Source: JBGSOW01 sp041738875 (GTDB lineage: Bacteria > Patescibacteriota > Dojkabacteria > CALFHW01). Taken from it: 14,342 bases of DNA. Below the pieces are notes generated by a model. It was not told the origin of the DNA. It searched no databases and saw only the letters and a program-made list of their open reading frames with translations. Shown here piece by piece: positions 13,331-14,342 of the stretch (the stretch's first letter is position 1; every line of letters begins with the position of its first letter). A program made the translations under genes and the position numbers. The stretch is from positions 1 to 14,342 of the forward strand of contig JBGSOW010000002.1 in NCBI GenBank assembly GCA_041738875.1, written 5' to 3'.

Positions 13331-14342
13331 TTATATCAGTTGTACTATGTCTTTTACAATGACGATTACACCTAATAAAATCAAAAGACCGAAAAATACA
13401 GTATAGATTGCTTGTTCAACTTTTTCTGGCAAGGGTTTACCCCTCAAAGACTCCAAAACCGCAAATACGATATGGCCTCCATCGAACAAAGGAACTGGCA
13501 AAATATTTAAAAAAGCTAGCACTGCTGAAATTAAAGCCGCTAGGTTAATTAGTTGCAACAATACCTGTGGACCTGCTTCACCAGCGAAATTTAAGACTTG
13601 ATTAACTTGACCACCGATCGCCACAACACTTCCGACATTTTGTACAAGGTTGTCAGGTTGTCCTCTGAACGCTTCAGCTATAAAGCTTCCCAGACCGTAA
13701 GCGTTATAACCAATTACATTTAATGTATGACTAAAGCCAGCTGTTAATACATTTGGATAATGTAAAGTCACTAGATCACGCCTAATACCTAGATCGTCCA
13801 CAGATATCGTAACTCCCAAAATACTACCATCCTCGTTTTTCTCTTCTGGTAACTGAAGAACTGCATTAAAGGTAATGCCGTTCTGGTTCAAAATCATCGT
13901 AATCTCGTCACCTAAATTGTCTTCGAGTAGTTGGGAGAACGTTTGAATCGAATAGATTTGTTGATCATTGATCGCCAGTACGTAAACGATACCGTTTTCT
14001 TCTGGATTTGAAATATCTACGCCCGAATCTAAATTTAAATTCAGATCAACATCTTCTCTAATGCCATCCGCATCAGAAACTAAAGACAACTGGGCCGAAT
14101 TCAATGGTGATTCCTCCCCTAAGCTCAAAATGACTACTCTACCCTGCCCTTCCTGAATTTTAAACAAGTCGCCAGTCAAATCTAAATCGAGATTACTTTT
14201 AATTCCTTCCCCGTTTAATACAATATTCAGAACGCTAATGCCTAATTCAGTTGCTATTTCGACTTCAACTACTTGCTCGTAATTTTCTTCTAAAAGTTCA
14301 CCTATTCTTACTGGATTCGATGTAGGTTCGCCGTTAACAGCT
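13331..14342 (-). CDS. rseP: RseP/RasP-like site-2 zinc metalloprotease, M50 family (5' end cut by window edge)
   Basis: The frame is open to the right edge (first whole codon at 14341), so the TTG at 14179 is internal. 336 C-terminal residues are visible, and the N-terminal membrane segment with the HExxH zinc site lies outside. Site-2 proteases cut membrane proteins inside the bilayer, often anti-sigma factors or signal-peptide remnants. Visible parts: the end of a first PDZ-like domain (AVNGEPT...RIGELLEEN), a second PDZ-like domain (GIVYVLAINDQQIYSIQTFSQLLE, about 114-137), then the conserved C-terminal core. There a hydrophobic span precedes NILPVPLFDGGH (about 293-304), whose Asp in FDGG is the third zinc ligand, and a final membrane span ends the protein. 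This two-PDZ layout fits RseP/RasP. rpsU follows after 73 nt. Substrate unknown. Confidence 0.92.
   Translation of the reverse strand, partial: AVNGEPTSNPVRIGELLEENYEQVVEVEIATELGISVLNIVLNGEGIKSNLDLDLTGDLFKIQEGQGRVVILSLGEESPLNSAQLSLVSDADGIREDVDLNLNLDSGVDISNPEENGIVYVLAINDQQIYSIQTFSQLLEDNLGDEITMILNQNGITFNAVLQLPEEKNEDGSILGVTISVDDLGIRRDLVTLHYPNVLTAGFSHTLNVIGYNAYGLGSFIAEAFRGQPDNLVQNVGSVVAIGGQVNQVLNFAGEAGPQVLLQLINLAALISAVLAFLNILPVPLFDGGHIVFAVLESLRGKPLPEKVEQAIYTVFFGLLILLGVIVIVKDIVQLI

Noticed and set aside
13331..14179. TTG at 14179 as the start of the M50 protease gene.
   Set aside because: The frame continues to the window edge with PDZ-like sequence, and a real site-2 protease needs an N-terminal HExxH membrane segment that is not in this part.
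1..14342. Mobile elements, CRISPR arrays, toxin-antitoxin pairs, tRNA or rRNA genes.
   Set aside because: No spaced direct repeats, transposase or integrase motifs, paired small overlapping genes or RNA-gene sequences were seen; gaps are too short for most of them.

Overview
This window is an A/T-rich stretch of ordinary bacterial chromosome, and it probably comes from a streamlined Candidate Phyla Radiation (CPR/Patescibacteria) type of genome. That placement is inference. It rests on small gaps between genes, mostly weak or absent Shine-Dalgarno sites, an rpsF-ssb-rpsR cluster with no rplI (bL9) after it, and an archaeal-style GlmU-like enzyme. UGA is a normal stop here: it ends ssb directly after the conserved acidic tip, and it also ends rpsR and the metallo-hydrolase gene. 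This argues against the UGA-recoded CPR lineages. No tRNA, rRNA, CRISPR array, insertion sequence or phage gene was seen, and no gap between genes exceeds about 125 bases.

Layout. At the left edge a + strand prmC (release-factor glutamine methyltransferase), cut by the window start, runs to 945. It converges on a long series of genes that are all on the - strand and fill the rest of the window. Read in their direction of transcription (right to left), they are: a partial rseP-like site-2 protease (cut by the right edge), rpsU (bS21), a 35-bp perfect palindrome, a GlmU-like nucleotidyltransferase/acyltransferase, an inositol-monophosphatase-family phosphatase that overlaps it by 29 nt, dnaX, ybaB/ebfC, recR, a beta-CASP metallo-hydrolase, rpsF, ssb, rpsR, a 611-residue protein I do not recognise, ctpA, and a membrane-anchored htrA/degS-like protease.

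How the genes fit together. dnaX-ybaB-recR is the classic clamp-loader/recombination-repair cluster. rpsF-ssb-rpsR is the classic S6/SSB/S18 cluster. Here the two are joined by an RNA-processing-type beta-CASP enzyme with gaps of 42 nt or less, so they may form one long transcript for replication, repair, RNA turnover and translation. Three envelope proteases (RseP, CtpA, HtrA) flank this core. They are the kinds of enzymes used in regulated intramembrane proteolysis and envelope quality control, but no anti-sigma/sigma pair is visible. The GlmU-like enzyme and the phosphatase form a small coupled sugar-phosphate pair.

The least explained items are the 611-aa protein, which is bracketed and interrupted by hairpins; the 35-bp palindrome next to a possible leaderless promoter; and the rpsU gene, whose Shine-Dalgarno is far stronger than any other in the window.
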